The notes beneath the pieces are model-generated. The model saw nothing but the letters and a program-made list of their open reading frames with translations. It was not told the DNA's origin and did no database searches. The position numbers and the translations under genes are program-made. A stretch of 64,000 bases of DNA from positions 2,232,001 to 2,296,000 of the forward strand of contig CP152408.1 of NCBI GenBank assembly GCA_038961845.1, read 5' to 3'. Position 1 is the stretch's first letter. Each line of letters begins with the position of its first letter. This document shows, piece after piece, positions 7,770 to 16,847 of this stretch. Origin of the DNA: Xylophilus sp. GW821-FHT01B05 (GTDB lineage Bacteria > Pseudomonadota > Gammaproteobacteria > Burkholderiales > Burkholderiaceae_C).

Positions 7770-8738
7770 ATGAATGTGGCCCCTCGTCAGTTGCGCATCT
7801 TTCTGTCCTTGGCGCAGTCGCTGAACTTCAGCCGTACGGCCGAGCAGTTCCACATGACCCAGCCATCGCTCAGCAAGATCGTGAAAGAGCTGGAAGAAAC
7901 GCTGGGCCTGGCGCTGTTCGGGCGCTCTACCCGCAGCGTTCTGCTCACGCCCGAGGGCACGGCCCTGGTGCCGCTGGCGCGGCGCGTGGTGGACGACTAC
8001 GACAACGGCCTGGCGGCCATGCAGCGGCTGCTTGCAAGCGAGGCGCGCAAGGTGGACATCGCCGCCTTGCCCTCACTGGCCACCGTGCTGCTGCCCGAGG
8101 CGGTGCAGGCGCTGGAGCAGGATTGGCCCGGGGTGGCGGTCACGGTGTTTGATGGCTCGTCCGAGGCTACGCTCAAGCGCGTGCTGACGCGGCAGGTGGA
8201 CTTCGCGCTGGCCTCGGCCGACCCTTCCAAGCCTGAGTTGCTGTATGAGGAAATCCTGCGCGACCGCTTTGTGCTGCTGTCGGCCGGCGCACTGTCGCAG
8301 CGCCTGGGGCCGGTTGCGCGGCTGGCCGATTTGGTGGACCTGCCGCTGATCTCCATGACCGACGCCAGCACGGCCAAGAAGTACATGATTGCGGCCTTCA
8401 TGGCGCGCGACGCGGAGTTTCGCCCCAAGATGCAGTTCGACCAGACCATCACCATTGGCGGCTTTGTGCGCCAGGGTGTGGGCATTGCCGTCATGCCTTA
8501 CCTGGGCATACAGCCGCTGCTGGCGGGTGGCGGCTTTTGCGTGACCGAGATCGAGGACGCACCGCAGCGCTCCATCGGCATCGTCACCCGCCGGGCCGAG
8601 GCATTGACCGAAGTCAGCACGCGGGCGATTGCCCATGTCCGTGCCGCCGCCGCGCAGGTCGTGGCGCGTGAGCCGCGCTGGTTGGTGTTGCCTCAGGGCT
8701 CTGAATGCGTGCCGGTATGCGTCGACTTGTGCTATTGA
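7770..8738 (+). CDS. LysR family transcriptional regulator
   Basis: A 322-residue LysR-type regulator. The winged HTH is at residues 6-65 (SLNFSRTAEQFHMTQPSLSK is the helix-turn-helix), followed by an LTTR effector-binding domain with VDFALASADP and the GGFVRQGVGIAVMPYL hinge motif. It is divergent from the SDR-Bug-CMD operon and so probably its regulator. The stop TGA and the preceding Cys-Tyr codons lie inside the left hairpin of an R1 repeat (8731-8794), meaning the repeat defines where this protein ends. The tail after residue 305 is cysteine-rich and not family-typical. Confidence 0.92.
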   Translation: MNVAPRQLRIFLSLAQSLNFSRTAEQFHMTQPSLSKIVKELEETLGLALFGRSTRSVLLTPEGTALVPLARRVVDDYDNGLAAMQRLLASEARKVDIAALPSLATVLLPEAVQALEQDWPGVAVTVFDGSSEATLKRVLTRQVDFALASADPSKPELLYEEILRDRFVLLSAGALSQRLGPVARLADLVDLPLISMTDASTAKKYMIAAFMARDAEFRPKMQFDQTITIGGFVRQGVGIAVMPYLGIQPLLAGGGFCVTEIEDAPQRSIGIVTRRAEALTEVSTRAIAHVRAAAAQVVAREPRWLVLPQGSECVPVCVDLCY

Positions 8739-8794
8739 AAATATAGCTTTTAGCCCAGGCGGCACCTGGGCTAAAGCCACTTTTTATCAAAAAA
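8731..8794 (+). repeat. R1 palindromic repeat, copy A (supplies lysR stop codon)
   Basis: Left hairpin GCTATTGAAAATATAGC (GCTAT/ATAGC arms), then the second hairpin AGCCCAGGCGGCACCTGGGC, then AGCCACTTTTT and an A-run. The TGA of lysR is within the left hairpin. In the other frame the element would read NIAFSPGGTWAKATF, the same peptide type that copies C and E insert into proteins. Confidence 0.8.
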
Positions 8795-8828
8795 CCCAAG
8801 CGCCAGCCCGACATGGGCTGAAGGGCGC

Positions 8829-9935
8829 TCACTGGTAGGTCAGCCGAACGATGGAGTAGGCGGTCGGCAGGTACGCCACACCCGCGTTCGCCGCGCGGAG
8901 CGCAGAGGAGTTCGGTGTGTAGCGCTCGCCGGCGACCATGAGTCCTGCCGTGACCAGCGTGGAGCCCGGAAGAACGCGGCCGTCCGCCAGCCCCATCAGG
9001 AACAGCGTCCCGCCTGCGGGGCTGGATACCCATGCGCTGTCCGCGCCGGCCATGGCGCTGTAGAGGCCAGCCACGCCCGAGGGCGTGTCGAACAGGCGCT
9101 GCGCCTGTAGCTCGAACGGCTTGCGCTGGCCGTCTGCAGCAACGGAAAACGTCAGGTTTCTTCCCTGCTGGCCACAGTACAGCCCCTCGAAATTCCGGCC
9201 CTCGGCGTTCGCCAGGGTGGTCACTGCGCCGTTGGCGGAGATCTGGCGCACCCGGCCCAGGTCGCTGACGTAGAACTCCCCCTGTGCGCCCGCGCAGATG
9301 ACCGTGATGGACTGGAAAACTGCCTGCGGGCCGCTTCCGTCCGCCAGCGGGGTCGATGCGGGTTTTTCAAACCCTGCAAGCTGGCGCAACTGCCCGGTTG
9401 GCGACAACAGCCAGACGCCGTTCCCCAGCCCTTGCCTTTCCCTGCCCGACGGCGTCGTCAGGCCTCCGGAGAAGACATCGCTGTCGGCAATGGCCAGGGT
9501 GCCGTCCGGCGCCTGGGCGATGGCAGTTGGCCTGAGGAAGCTCTGCAGCTGGAACGGCCCAGGGGCTTCTTGCGCCGGAATGTCAGCGCCGGTCGCCAGT
9601 GTGGTGACCGTCTTGGCCGCCAGATCCAGCCTGCGTACCCGGAAGCGGGAGTCGCAGGCGCCTTGCTCGGCGGTGTAGAGCGACTGCCCATCGGCCGCCG
9701 CGGCCAGCGACATGCTGGAACCCATCACGGCATTTGCGGCTGCGCCATCCGTGCAGCCCCGCTGCGGGTCGGAGGACAAACTGGCACGTTCCCCGATCGG
9801 GCCGGCCACGATTTCCAGGGCGACCCGGCCTGTGGGTGCGGGCGTGGGCTCGGGTGGGGCGCTGTCCCCTCCGCCGCCACCGCCACACGCAGCCAGTGCC
9901 AACGCCAATAGTGGAAAGTACTTCTGGATATTCAT
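8829..9935 (-). CDS. Hypothetical lipoprotein with NHL/propeller-like repeats
   Basis: A 368-residue predicted lipoprotein: short signal peptide with lipobox LAAC (Cys17), then a flexible GGGGGG and Pro-rich linker to about residue 35. The rest contains repeated short motifs such as PTAIAQAPDGTLAIADS and AGAQGEFYVSDLGRVRQIS, characteristic of NHL-type beta-propeller blades. No catalytic residues are evident. It lies alone between the convergent lysR and the AttH-like gene, which is on the same strand but begins far upstream. Function unknown; probably cell envelope. Confidence 0.72.
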   Translation of the reverse strand: MNIQKYFPLLALALAACGGGGGGDSAPPEPTPAPTGRVALEIVAGPIGERASLSSDPQRGCTDGAAANAVMGSSMSLAAAADGQSLYTAEQGACDSRFRVRRLDLAAKTVTTLATGADIPAQEAPGPFQLQSFLRPTAIAQAPDGTLAIADSDVFSGGLTTPSGRERQGLGNGVWLLSPTGQLRQLAGFEKPASTPLADGSGPQAVFQSITVICAGAQGEFYVSDLGRVRQISANGAVTTLANAEGRNFEGLYCGQQGRNLTFSVAADGQRKPFELQAQRLFDTPSGVAGLYSAMAGADSAWVSSPAGGTLFLMGLADGRVLPGSTLVTAGLMVAGERYTPNSSALRAANAGVAYLPTAYSIVRLTYQ

Positions 9936-10011
9936 GGCCCCTCTAGCTCTGTTTCGAGTATGTAAGCCATGTATCGTAATTGTGTCCGCCGGGCCTGGCG
10001 GCGATGGCCCC

Positions 10012-11124
10012 TCACAGCCGCAGTGCCGTCACATACCCCGTCATCTCCAGATACCCCCGCCCCACAACCGCGCCCGCTGCATCGTGCAGCTCTGACAGAC
10101 CTTCCCAATACACCGAGCCGGTGGAGCCGCGGCTATCCAGCTCCTGGTCGTCCAGCAGCGCCTGCAGGCTGAAGCGGCCGGCGGGTGTTGTGATGTCCCA
10201 GGCCATGGGGTAGCTGGCGCCGGTGTGGGGGCTGCGCCAACTGCGGCCGGGCATGAAGCGCACGGCCTCGGGCGCAAAGGGTTGAGCTGCGCCGCCGCGT
10301 GCGCGGAACGAGCCGCCAGCCCATAGCGTGCTGCCGTCGCGCCGGCGCAGGCGAAAGGCGGTGAGGGCGCTGCCGTCGAACAGGTTGATGCCTATCCAGT
10401 CCCAGCCCACGGCCTCGGGGTGCAGCAGTTCGTCGCTCCATTCGTGGTCCAGCCAGGCGACGCCGGCGCGCTCGCTGGGCGCGTCGAGTGCGAAGCGCTG
10501 GCCTTGCACGGTGAGCGCGCCGCTCACGGCCAGTTGCGGCAGGCTGTAGTAGTAGCTGGCCTGCGCCGGGTCCGGGCCTTTGCGTGACAGGCCGGCATCG
10601 CCTTGCAGCAGCAGCGGCTGGGTTTCGCGGAACTGCAGGTCCAGCGTGAAGTCGCTGGTGGGCAAGTGCGCGCGGTAGAGGCTGTCAGTGCCACGCCGCA
10701 GGGACCAGTTGCCCAGCACCAGATCGGTGTCTTGTTCGCTGGCTGCAGCCAGGTCGGCGCTGTTGGCATGCGGCGGCTGGCCGGACCAGCGCGCGATGCG
10801 CTGGTCGTGCAGCAGGCGGCCGGCTTGCAGGTCGGTCACGGCGGCATGCGCGAAGACGATTTGTTTGGCGGCGAAGCGCGAGGCCAGCTGCTGCGTGGCG
10901 GCCACGCGTGAGCGAAAGAAGGTGAGCTGAAAGCCAAAGCTGCGCCCACCACTGCTGGCGTGGCCGGTGATGTACCACCACTCGGTGCGAAAGCCCGGGT
11001 GCGCGCCCAGGTCGTGGGGGAACACCAGTTGCCGTGCTGGCAGCGCCTGGGCTGAGTGCCCCGCGCTCAGCAGCGTAGCGGCCAGAAAGCCAAGCCCTTG
11101 CCGCCGCGACCAGAGGGAGGGCAC
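10012..11124 (-). CDS. AttH/CrtC-like secreted lipocalin-fold protein
   Basis: A 370-residue protein of the predicted secreted hydrolase/carotenoid 1,2-hydratase family (AttH, COG5621). It has an N-terminal signal segment (residues 8-28) and then the hallmarks HPGFRTEWWYITGH, FGFQLTFFRSRV, AWLDHEWSD and GWDWIGINLFDG. Members are typically exported and encoded beside a LolD-like ATPase and an FtsX-like permease (AttEFGH type). Such an ATPase and permease are on the same strand at 14280-18727, though an MCP gene and a cysteine-synthase-like gene intervene. The start is GTG, 3 nt after the upstream stop. A lipid or lipoprotein export role is inferred. Confidence 0.8.
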   Translation of the reverse strand: MPSLWSRRQGLGFLAATLLSAGHSAQALPARQLVFPHDLGAHPGFRTEWWYITGHASSGGRSFGFQLTFFRSRVAATQQLASRFAAKQIVFAHAAVTDLQAGRLLHDQRIARWSGQPPHANSADLAAASEQDTDLVLGNWSLRRGTDSLYRAHLPTSDFTLDLQFRETQPLLLQGDAGLSRKGPDPAQASYYYSLPQLAVSGALTVQGQRFALDAPSERAGVAWLDHEWSDELLHPEAVGWDWIGINLFDGSALTAFRLRRRDGSTLWAGGSFRARGGAAQPFAPEAVRFMPGRSWRSPHTGASYPMAWDITTPAGRFSLQALLDDQELDSRGSTGSVYWEGLSELHDAAGAVVGRGYLEMTGYVTALRL

Positions 11125-11127
11125 GCG

Positions 11128-12189
11128 CTACTCCAGCAGCGCGTTGAGCCGCGCGCGCGCCGCGCTGCAGTCGCCCAGGTGCTGCGCCACCCATATCGGG
11201 TCGTGGTAGGTGGGCAGGTAGCGCTCGCCTGCATCGCACAGCAGCGACAGGACCGAGCCGGTCTCGCCCCTTGCGCGCATCTCTTGCGCCAGGCTCAGCA
11301 TGGCGACGAAGTTGGTGCCGGTGGAGGGGCCCACGCGGCGGCCCAGCAGCTCCGACAGACAACGCATGGCGGCGATGGAGTCTGCATTGGCCACTTCTTC
11401 CATGCGGTCCACCAGGCTGCGCACAAAGCTGGGCTCCACGCGGGGCCGGCCTATGCCTTCTATGCGCGAGCCGGGCGCGGTAAGGCTGGCGTCGCCCGTG
11501 CGGTGGTAGGCGCTGAACACCGAGCCCTCCGGGTCGGCTACGCAAACCTGGCTGGCGTGGCGCCTAAAGCGCACATAACGGCCGATGGTGGCGCTGGTGC
11601 CGCCCGTGCCCGCACCGACCACGATCCAGCGCGGCACCGGATGCCGCTCGCAGGACATTTGCGCAAACATGCTCTCGGCGATGTTGTTGTTGCCGCGCCA
11701 GTCGGTGGCGCGCTCGGCATAGGTGAACTGGTCCATGTAGTGGCCGCCGGTCTGCAGCGCCACGGCGCGCGCGTGCTCGTAGACCTGGGCGGCGCTGTCC
11801 ACGAACTCGCAGCGGCCGCCATGGAAGGCGATCTGCGCGATCTTCTCGGCCGAGGTGCTGCGCGGCATCACCGCCACGAAGGGCAGGCCCAGCAGGCGCG
11901 CGAAATAGGCCTCGCTGATGGCGGTGGAGCCACTCGACGCCTCGACGATGGTCGAGCCCTCGTGCACCCAGCCATTGCACAGCGCATACAGGAACAGCGA
12001 GCGCGCCAGCCGGTGCTTGAGGCTGCCCGTGGGATGGGTGGACTCATCCTTCAGGTACAGGTCGATGCCGTGCCGGGCATGGCCGGGCAAGGGCAGCGGG
12101 ATCAGGTGCGTATCGGCGCTGCGTTGGTAGTCGGCTTCGATGCGGGCGATGGCCTCATACAGCCAGGAGGAAGAGGGGGCGTGCAGCAT
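11128..12189 (-). CDS. PLP-dependent cysteine synthase family protein (Cds1-like)
   Basis: A 353-residue fold-type II PLP enzyme. The PLP lysine is in HPTGSLKHR, the substrate loop is [10 protein letters not shown], and the phosphate-binding glycine loop is [14 protein letters not shown]. The insertion around [12 protein letters not shown] and the C-terminus resemble the Cds1-type L-cysteine desulfhydrases more than CysK/CysM. It would release sulfide from cysteine or catalyse a related beta-replacement. It is followed 3 nt later by the AttH-like gene and so is probably cotranscribed with it. The functional link is unclear. Confidence 0.82.
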   Translation of the reverse strand: MLHAPSSSWLYEAIARIEADYQRSADTHLIPLPLPGHARHGIDLYLKDESTHPTGSLKHRLARSLFLYALCNGWVHEGSTIVEASSGSTAISEAYFARLLGLPFVAVMPRSTSAEKIAQIAFHGGRCEFVDSAAQVYEHARAVALQTGGHYMDQFTYAERATDWRGNNNIAESMFAQMSCERHPVPRWIVVGAGTGGTSATIGRYVRFRRHASQVCVADPEGSVFSAYHRTGDASLTAPGSRIEGIGRPRVEPSFVRSLVDRMEEVANADSIAAMRCLSELLGRRVGPSTGTNFVAMLSLAQEMRARGETGSVLSLLCDAGERYLPTYHDPIWVAQHLGDCSAARARLNALLE

Positions 12190-12261
12190 GCGCGGATTGT
12201 CGCAGGCGCTCGCCTTGCCAATGGTCTTCCTTGACCGTCACACCGCATGCAACACCGGCCC

Positions 12262-12378
12262 CAGAAGGCCGCGGAGCAGGCCATGCCAGGACATCGGCGG
12301 AACCGGCTTAGCCGGGCCGCAGGATGTGTCCCCTTGAGGGGGGAGGCGAAGACGCGAAGCGCGTAGCCTGGGGGTGCT
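12262..12378 (-). repeat. R2 stop-anchored repeat, copy 1 (3' of mcp)
   Basis: Read on the minus strand it begins 4 nt after the mcp TGA with CCCCCAGGCTACGCG, followed by a C-run/G-run hairpin and GGCCCGGCTAAGCCGG, and ends with GGCCTGCTCCGCGGC. It shares order and spacing with copies at 34571, 49369 and 49825. It fills most of the 189-bp gap between mcp and the cysteine-synthase-like gene. Confidence 0.8.
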
Positions 12379-14133
12379 TCAAAACTTCTCCCAGTCGTCG
12401 TCGGCATCGCCGGCCAGTGCCACGGCGCGCGGTGCAGCGGGGGCAGGCGAGGCGGCGGGTTTGGCGCGCAGCTTTGCCGGCGCTGGCGTAGCTGCTGGCT
12501 TGGCGCGCACCGGTGTTGCAGGTGCAACGGCGATCGCTGCTGCTTGAGGGGCTGGCTCTGTACCCGCCTGCAGGCGGAAGGTGCCCACCACCAGTTGCAG
12601 GTTGCGCGCCTGCGATTCCATGGACTGCGTGGCGGCGGCGGCTTCTTCCACCAGCGCAGCGTTTTGCTGGGTCACCTGGTCCATCTGCGTGATGGCCTGG
12701 TTCACCTGCTCGATGCCCTGGCGCTGCTCGCTGCTGGCGGCGGCGATCTCGCCGACGATGTCGGTCACGCGCTTGACGCTGCCGACCACGTTGGCCATGG
12801 TGGTGCCGGCTTGCTGGACCTGGGCGCCACCGGTTTCGACGTTGCGCACCGAGTCGTCGATGAGCGACTTGATCTCCTTGGCGGCGGCTGCGCTGCGTTG
12901 CGCCAGGCTGCGCACTTCGCTGGCCACCACGGCAAAGCCACGGCCCTGCTCGCCGGCGCGGGCGGCTTCCACTGCGGCGTTCAGCGCCAGGATGTTGGTC
13001 TGGAAGGCAATGCCGTCGATCACGCCAATGATGTCGACGATGCGGCGCGAAGAGGTATGGATCGAATCCATGGTCTGTATCACCTGCTGCACCACGTCGC
13101 CGGCCTGCTGCGCCACGGAGGAGGCGGATACGGCCAACTGGTTGGCCTGCTGGGCGTTGTCGGCGTTCTGGCGCACGGTGGCGGTCATCTGCTCCATCGA
13201 GGCGGCGGTTTCTTCCAGCGAGCTGGCCTGCTGCTCGGTGCGGCTCGACAGGTCGTGGTTGCCGCTGGCGATCTGGGCCGATGCCGTGGCGATGGCGCCG
13301 GTGCTGCCGCGCACGTCGGCAATGATGCGGCGCAGGCTCTCCTGCATGGTGGCCAGCGCGGCCATGATGCTGTGCTGGTCGCCTGCGCGCAGCGGGATAT
13401 TGCGCGACAGGTCGCCTTCGGCAATGGCCTGGGCCACCACCACGGCATCGCCCGGCTCACCGCCCAACTGGCGCAGGATGCTGCGGGTGATGAAGACGGC
13501 GGCCGCCGCACCGGCGAGCAGGGCGATGACGGCGAGCACCAGGATCAGGGCGCGCGCAGCGTTGGCGTCTTGCGCGGTCTGCTTGGCGGTTTCACCGTTC
13601 ATGCGGTTCTCGAGGTCGACCAGTTCGGTCAGCGTGCGGGTGCGCTCCTTGTTGATCGGGCCCAGTTCCTTCAGCAGGGTGACGGTGGACAGCTCGAACT
13701 GATTGGCCAGGCCTTGTTCAAGCGCCTTCTTGATCACGGGCAGTGCCGGCCCCTTCTGGTCCTTGATCTTCTGCATCAGCGCGCGCTCGGGCGGCTCGGT
13801 CCAGGGCAGGGTGCTGAACATCTTGTCGAGCCGGGCTTCGGCCGCGTCGTAGTCCTTGGCCAATTGGTCGAGCAGGTCGGCCTCTGGCTTCATGTCGGCC
13901 ATGTCGTTCATCAGGCCCAGATTGCGCAGCGCCACTTCCTGGCGCAGCACGATCGTGAGCATCTGGTTGGCCAATTGCGCTTCAGGGTTGTTCACCTCGG
14001 TGATGACCGTGATGTTCTCCTTGAACATGCCCAGGCGCTCGACCCCGACAGTGGCAAGTGTCAGTAGAAAGGCAAGGACAATGCCGAAGCCCAGCGACAG
14101 CCGGGTACTGATCTTGAGTTTGGAGAGGTCCAT
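12379..14133 (-). CDS. Methyl-accepting chemotaxis protein
   Basis: A 584-residue transducer. TM1 is about residues 12-32, followed by a periplasmic four-helix-bundle-like sensor (33-190), TM2 about 191-212, a HAMP segment (GDLSRNIP) and the signalling domain with the invariant tip [20 protein letters not shown]. The C-terminal linker is Ala/Pro-rich and ends in DWEKF, which fits the aromatic-x2-aromatic pentapeptide that tethers CheR/CheB. A sigma-28-like promoter lies about 80 bp upstream, and an R2 repeat follows the stop. The ligand is unknown. It splits an otherwise Att-like export gene set. Confidence 0.95.
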   Translation of the reverse strand: MDLSKLKISTRLSLGFGIVLAFLLTLATVGVERLGMFKENITVITEVNNPEAQLANQMLTIVLRQEVALRNLGLMNDMADMKPEADLLDQLAKDYDAAEARLDKMFSTLPWTEPPERALMQKIKDQKGPALPVIKKALEQGLANQFELSTVTLLKELGPINKERTRTLTELVDLENRMNGETAKQTAQDANAARALILVLAVIALLAGAAAAVFITRSILRQLGGEPGDAVVVAQAIAEGDLSRNIPLRAGDQHSIMAALATMQESLRRIIADVRGSTGAIATASAQIASGNHDLSSRTEQQASSLEETAASMEQMTATVRQNADNAQQANQLAVSASSVAQQAGDVVQQVIQTMDSIHTSSRRIVDIIGVIDGIAFQTNILALNAAVEAARAGEQGRGFAVVASEVRSLAQRSAAAAKEIKSLIDDSVRNVETGGAQVQQAGTTMANVVGSVKRVTDIVGEIAAASSEQRQGIEQVNQAITQMDQVTQQNAALVEEAAAATQSMESQARNLQLVVGTFRLQAGTEPAPQAAAIAVAPATPVRAKPAATPAPAKLRAKPAASPAPAAPRAVALAGDADDDWEKF

Positions 14134-14210
14134 GGCGTAGGCGGGTTGGTGCTGGAGAGCGTGTCTGTAGTGCCGTGCCTGGGAGCGTGCGACGCCCAGG
14201 TGACAGACCT

Positions 14211-14237
14211 ATTTCGACCGCGTCGGCGCCAACTTGA
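14211..14237 (-). promoter_or_regulatory. Candidate sigma-28 (FliA) promoter for mcp
   Basis: On the minus strand, TCAAGTTG, an 11-nt spacer and GTCGAAAT resemble the FliA consensus (TAAAGTTT-N11-GCCGATAA) with exact spacing, 6/8 and 5/8 matches. It ends 77 nt before the mcp ATG. Chemoreceptor genes are commonly under this sigma factor. The matches were judged by eye. Confidence 0.4.
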
Positions 14238-14279
14238 TGCGTTTCGTGTAACGCCCTTGCCCCTTGGCAATAGGTTTTT

Positions 14280-16838
14280 TCACCAATCCTCTTTGACGGC
14301 CAGCACCGCATCGCGCCCGGCTGCGGCGCCACCGGCGATGCGCGCCGTCAGCGTGCCGGCGGCAGCCACCGCCGCCGCCAGCGCCAGCAGGCGCAGCCAG
14401 GGCACGCGCAGGTCCATGGTCCAGTGAAAGCTCTGCGGGTTCACCACCTGCACCAGCACCACCGATACCGCCAGCCCCAGCACAATGCCCGCGGCCGCGC
14501 CGGTGCCCGTCCAGGCCGCGCCTTCGCCCGCCACCACGGCCAGGATCTGGCGCCGCGTCAGGCCCAGGTGCGCCAGCAGGCCAAACTCCTTGCGCCGCGC
14601 CAGCACCTGCGCGCCAAAACTGGCCGCCACGCCAAACAGGCCTATGCCAATGGCCACGGCCTGCAGCCAGTAGGTGACGGCAAAGCTGCGGTCAAAGATG
14701 CGCAGCGAGCTGGCGCGGATGGCCTCGGGCGCCGCAAATTCCAGCGGCGTGCCGGCGCCCAACGCCTGCTCGGCCAGCGTGCGCACCGCCTGCTGCAGCG
14801 CGGCGGCGTCGGTGCCGGGGGCGCGCCACAGCGCCAGGTCGTTGGCGGCACGGTCGCCGCCCAGGCGAATGAAGTCGTCACGGTCGATGCTGATGGCGCC
14901 AAACTGGCGCACATAGTCGCGCCACACGCCTGCTACAAAAAATAGAGCTATAGGCCGGCCTGCCGCCTGGGCTTCAGGCATAAAAGCCTCAGAAAGTAGC
15001 GCAAAGTCCTGGCCCGGCCGGGCGCCATACAAATCCACCATGGCTTCGCTCACATAGATGCCTATGCGCCCCGGCGGCACCGGCAGCGGCGCCGCGCGCA
15101 GCGGCAACACGGCGGCCACGCCACCCGGCATGCTGTGCAGTGGCCGCGCCAGCAGCGCCACGGCCGGCCGGGCCGGGTCGAGCTGCAGGCGCACGATGCG
15201 CTGCGGCTCCAGCCGCGCCACGCCGGGCAACTGCGCCACCGCATCCACCAGCGCGGGCGGGAAGGTTTGCGTGCTGGTGCTGGGCGTGCTGCCGGTGCGC
15301 AGGTACAGGTCGGCCGGCAGCACGGTATCGAGCCACTGCAGCACCGAGCCGCGAAAGCTCGCCACCATCACCGTCAGCGCCACGGCCAGTGCCAGTGCCG
15401 CCACCACGCCGCTTACCGCCACGGCGGCGCTGCCGCGCATGCGGCGGGCGCGCTCCAGTGCCAGCAGCGGCAGCAGGCGCCGCGCGGCCAGCGGCTGCAG
15501 GCGGTCCAGCAGCAGCGCGATCAGCCAGGGCAGGGCGGTGATACCGCCCACCAGCAGCAGGCCAACCGATGCATAGGCGGCCACCGGCACGCCCGCCAGC
15601 GGCGGCAAGAAGGCCAGTGCCACACCGCCGCCCAGCAGCGCCAGCGGCCAGGCCGGGTGCAGGCCGGTGCTGGTGCCCAGGCCCAGCCCTTTCAGGGTTT
15701 GCGCTGGCGGCAGGCGCTCGGCGGCGCGCGCCGGCCACCAGCCACCTACCAGCGCTGCGGCAACGCCCAGCGCGCCATAGGCCAGCGCGGCCGGCAGGCT
15801 GAAGTGCAGGGCCGGCGCCACGCCCGCGAAGTAGCCGCCGCCCAGGTCGCCGCCCAACACACGCAGCGCCAGCGCGGCCAAAGCGGTGCCCAGCGCCAGG
15901 CCCAGCGCGCTGCCGAGTGCGCCCAACGCCAGCGACTCGGCCAGCACCAGCGTGCGCCGGCCGCGCGGCGTCAGGCCCAGCACGCCCAGCAGCGCGAATT
16001 GCGGCGCGCGCTTGGCCACGCCCAGCGCCAATACCGAGAACACCAGAAAGGCGCCAGTGAAGAGTGCGATCAGCGCCAGCACCGTCAGGTTGACCCGGTA
16101 GGCGCGCGACAGGTCGCCCACCCGCGCTGCGGCGTCGCCCGGCGTGACCGCGACGACGCCAGGCAGGCCGGCCACGGCTTTAACCAAGGCATCACGCGAC
16201 GCACCGGGCGCCAGCCGCAGGTCTATGCGCGACAGCCGGCCCGCGCGCTGGAGCAGCGCCTGCGCCGCCGCAATGTCCATCACCACCAGCGGTGCGCCAC
16301 CCGCGCTCACCGTGCCTGCCAGGTGCAGGCGTGTGTCCTGCAGCGTGAACGGGGTGCCGGCGGCGCTGCCGGCCAGGCCCAGCGCCTGCAGGGCTGCGGG
16401 GTTGAGAAAGGCCGCATCGGGCGCGAACAGATCGAGCCGGTCAGCGCCCTCCAGCAGCACCGGCTGCAGGCTGGGCGCGGTGCGTGCCATGGCCAGCGCA
16501 TCGACGCCCACCACGCGCACGCTCAGCCGTGTGCCGTCGGCGTGCTGGGCGGTGGCCGGCAGCTCCAGCACCGGCGCGGCCGAGGCCACGTCGGTGCGGT
16601 GCGCGAGCGGGCCAAACAGCGCGTCGTCGAAGCTCTCTTGCACCGCGCGCAGTTGCAGATCGGGCTGGCCGTCTACCGTGCGCACCGCCTGCGCGAACTC
16701 ATCCAGCGCCGAGCTGTTGATGAGCTGCACCGAAAACGCCAGCGCCACGCCCAACATCACCGCCAGCACGGCCACCGCATGGCGCCAGGGCTGGTGGCGG
16801 ATCTCCTGCCACGAGAAGGTCTTGAGCAGTGCCAGCAT
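14280..16838 (-). CDS. FtsX-family ABC transporter permease (Att/LolE-like, large)
   Basis: An 852-residue permease with an N-terminal TM helix (about 20-40), a periplasmic domain, a first FtsX TM block (about 245-370), a central TM pair, a second periplasmic domain and a C-terminal FtsX block (about 720-845). This duplicated architecture is that of the large AttF/YbbP-type permeases working with a LolD-like ATPase. Residues 617-635 (MPEAQAAGRPIALFF) are encoded by an R1 repeat in frame, within the second periplasmic domain. ATG at 16838 is preferred over TTG at 16847. The upstream MFS gene ends 9 nt earlier and the ATPase precedes that. Confidence 0.85.
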   Translation of the reverse strand: MLALLKTFSWQEIRHQPWRHAVAVLAVMLGVALAFSVQLINSSALDEFAQAVRTVDGQPDLQLRAVQESFDDALFGPLAHRTDVASAAPVLELPATAQHADGTRLSVRVVGVDALAMARTAPSLQPVLLEGADRLDLFAPDAAFLNPAALQALGLAGSAAGTPFTLQDTRLHLAGTVSAGGAPLVVMDIAAAQALLQRAGRLSRIDLRLAPGASRDALVKAVAGLPGVVAVTPGDAAARVGDLSRAYRVNLTVLALIALFTGAFLVFSVLALGVAKRAPQFALLGVLGLTPRGRRTLVLAESLALGALGSALGLALGTALAALALRVLGGDLGGGYFAGVAPALHFSLPAALAYGALGVAAALVGGWWPARAAERLPPAQTLKGLGLGTSTGLHPAWPLALLGGGVALAFLPPLAGVPVAAYASVGLLLVGGITALPWLIALLLDRLQPLAARRLLPLLALERARRMRGSAAVAVSGVVAALALAVALTVMVASFRGSVLQWLDTVLPADLYLRTGSTPSTSTQTFPPALVDAVAQLPGVARLEPQRIVRLQLDPARPAVALLARPLHSMPGGVAAVLPLRAAPLPVPPGRIGIYVSEAMVDLYGARPGQDFALLSEAFMPEAQAAGRPIALFFVAGVWRDYVRQFGAISIDRDDFIRLGGDRAANDLALWRAPGTDAAALQQAVRTLAEQALGAGTPLEFAAPEAIRASSLRIFDRSFAVTYWLQAVAIGIGLFGVAASFGAQVLARRKEFGLLAHLGLTRRQILAVVAGEGAAWTGTGAAAGIVLGLAVSVVLVQVVNPQSFHWTMDLRVPWLRLLALAAAVAAAGTLTARIAGGAAAGRDAVLAVKEDW
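14932..14990 (+). repeat. R1 palindromic repeat, copy B (in frame inside ABC permease)
   Basis: Left part GCTACAAAAAATAGAGC, then GGCCGGCCTGCCGCCTGGGC and TTCAGGCATAAAAG. The host gene is on the opposite strand; read in its frame the element encodes MPEAQAAGRPIALFF. Copy D in mutL encodes a peptide with the same PEAQ core in the same relative frame. Confidence 0.75.
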
Positions 16839-16847
16839 GGCCGGCAA

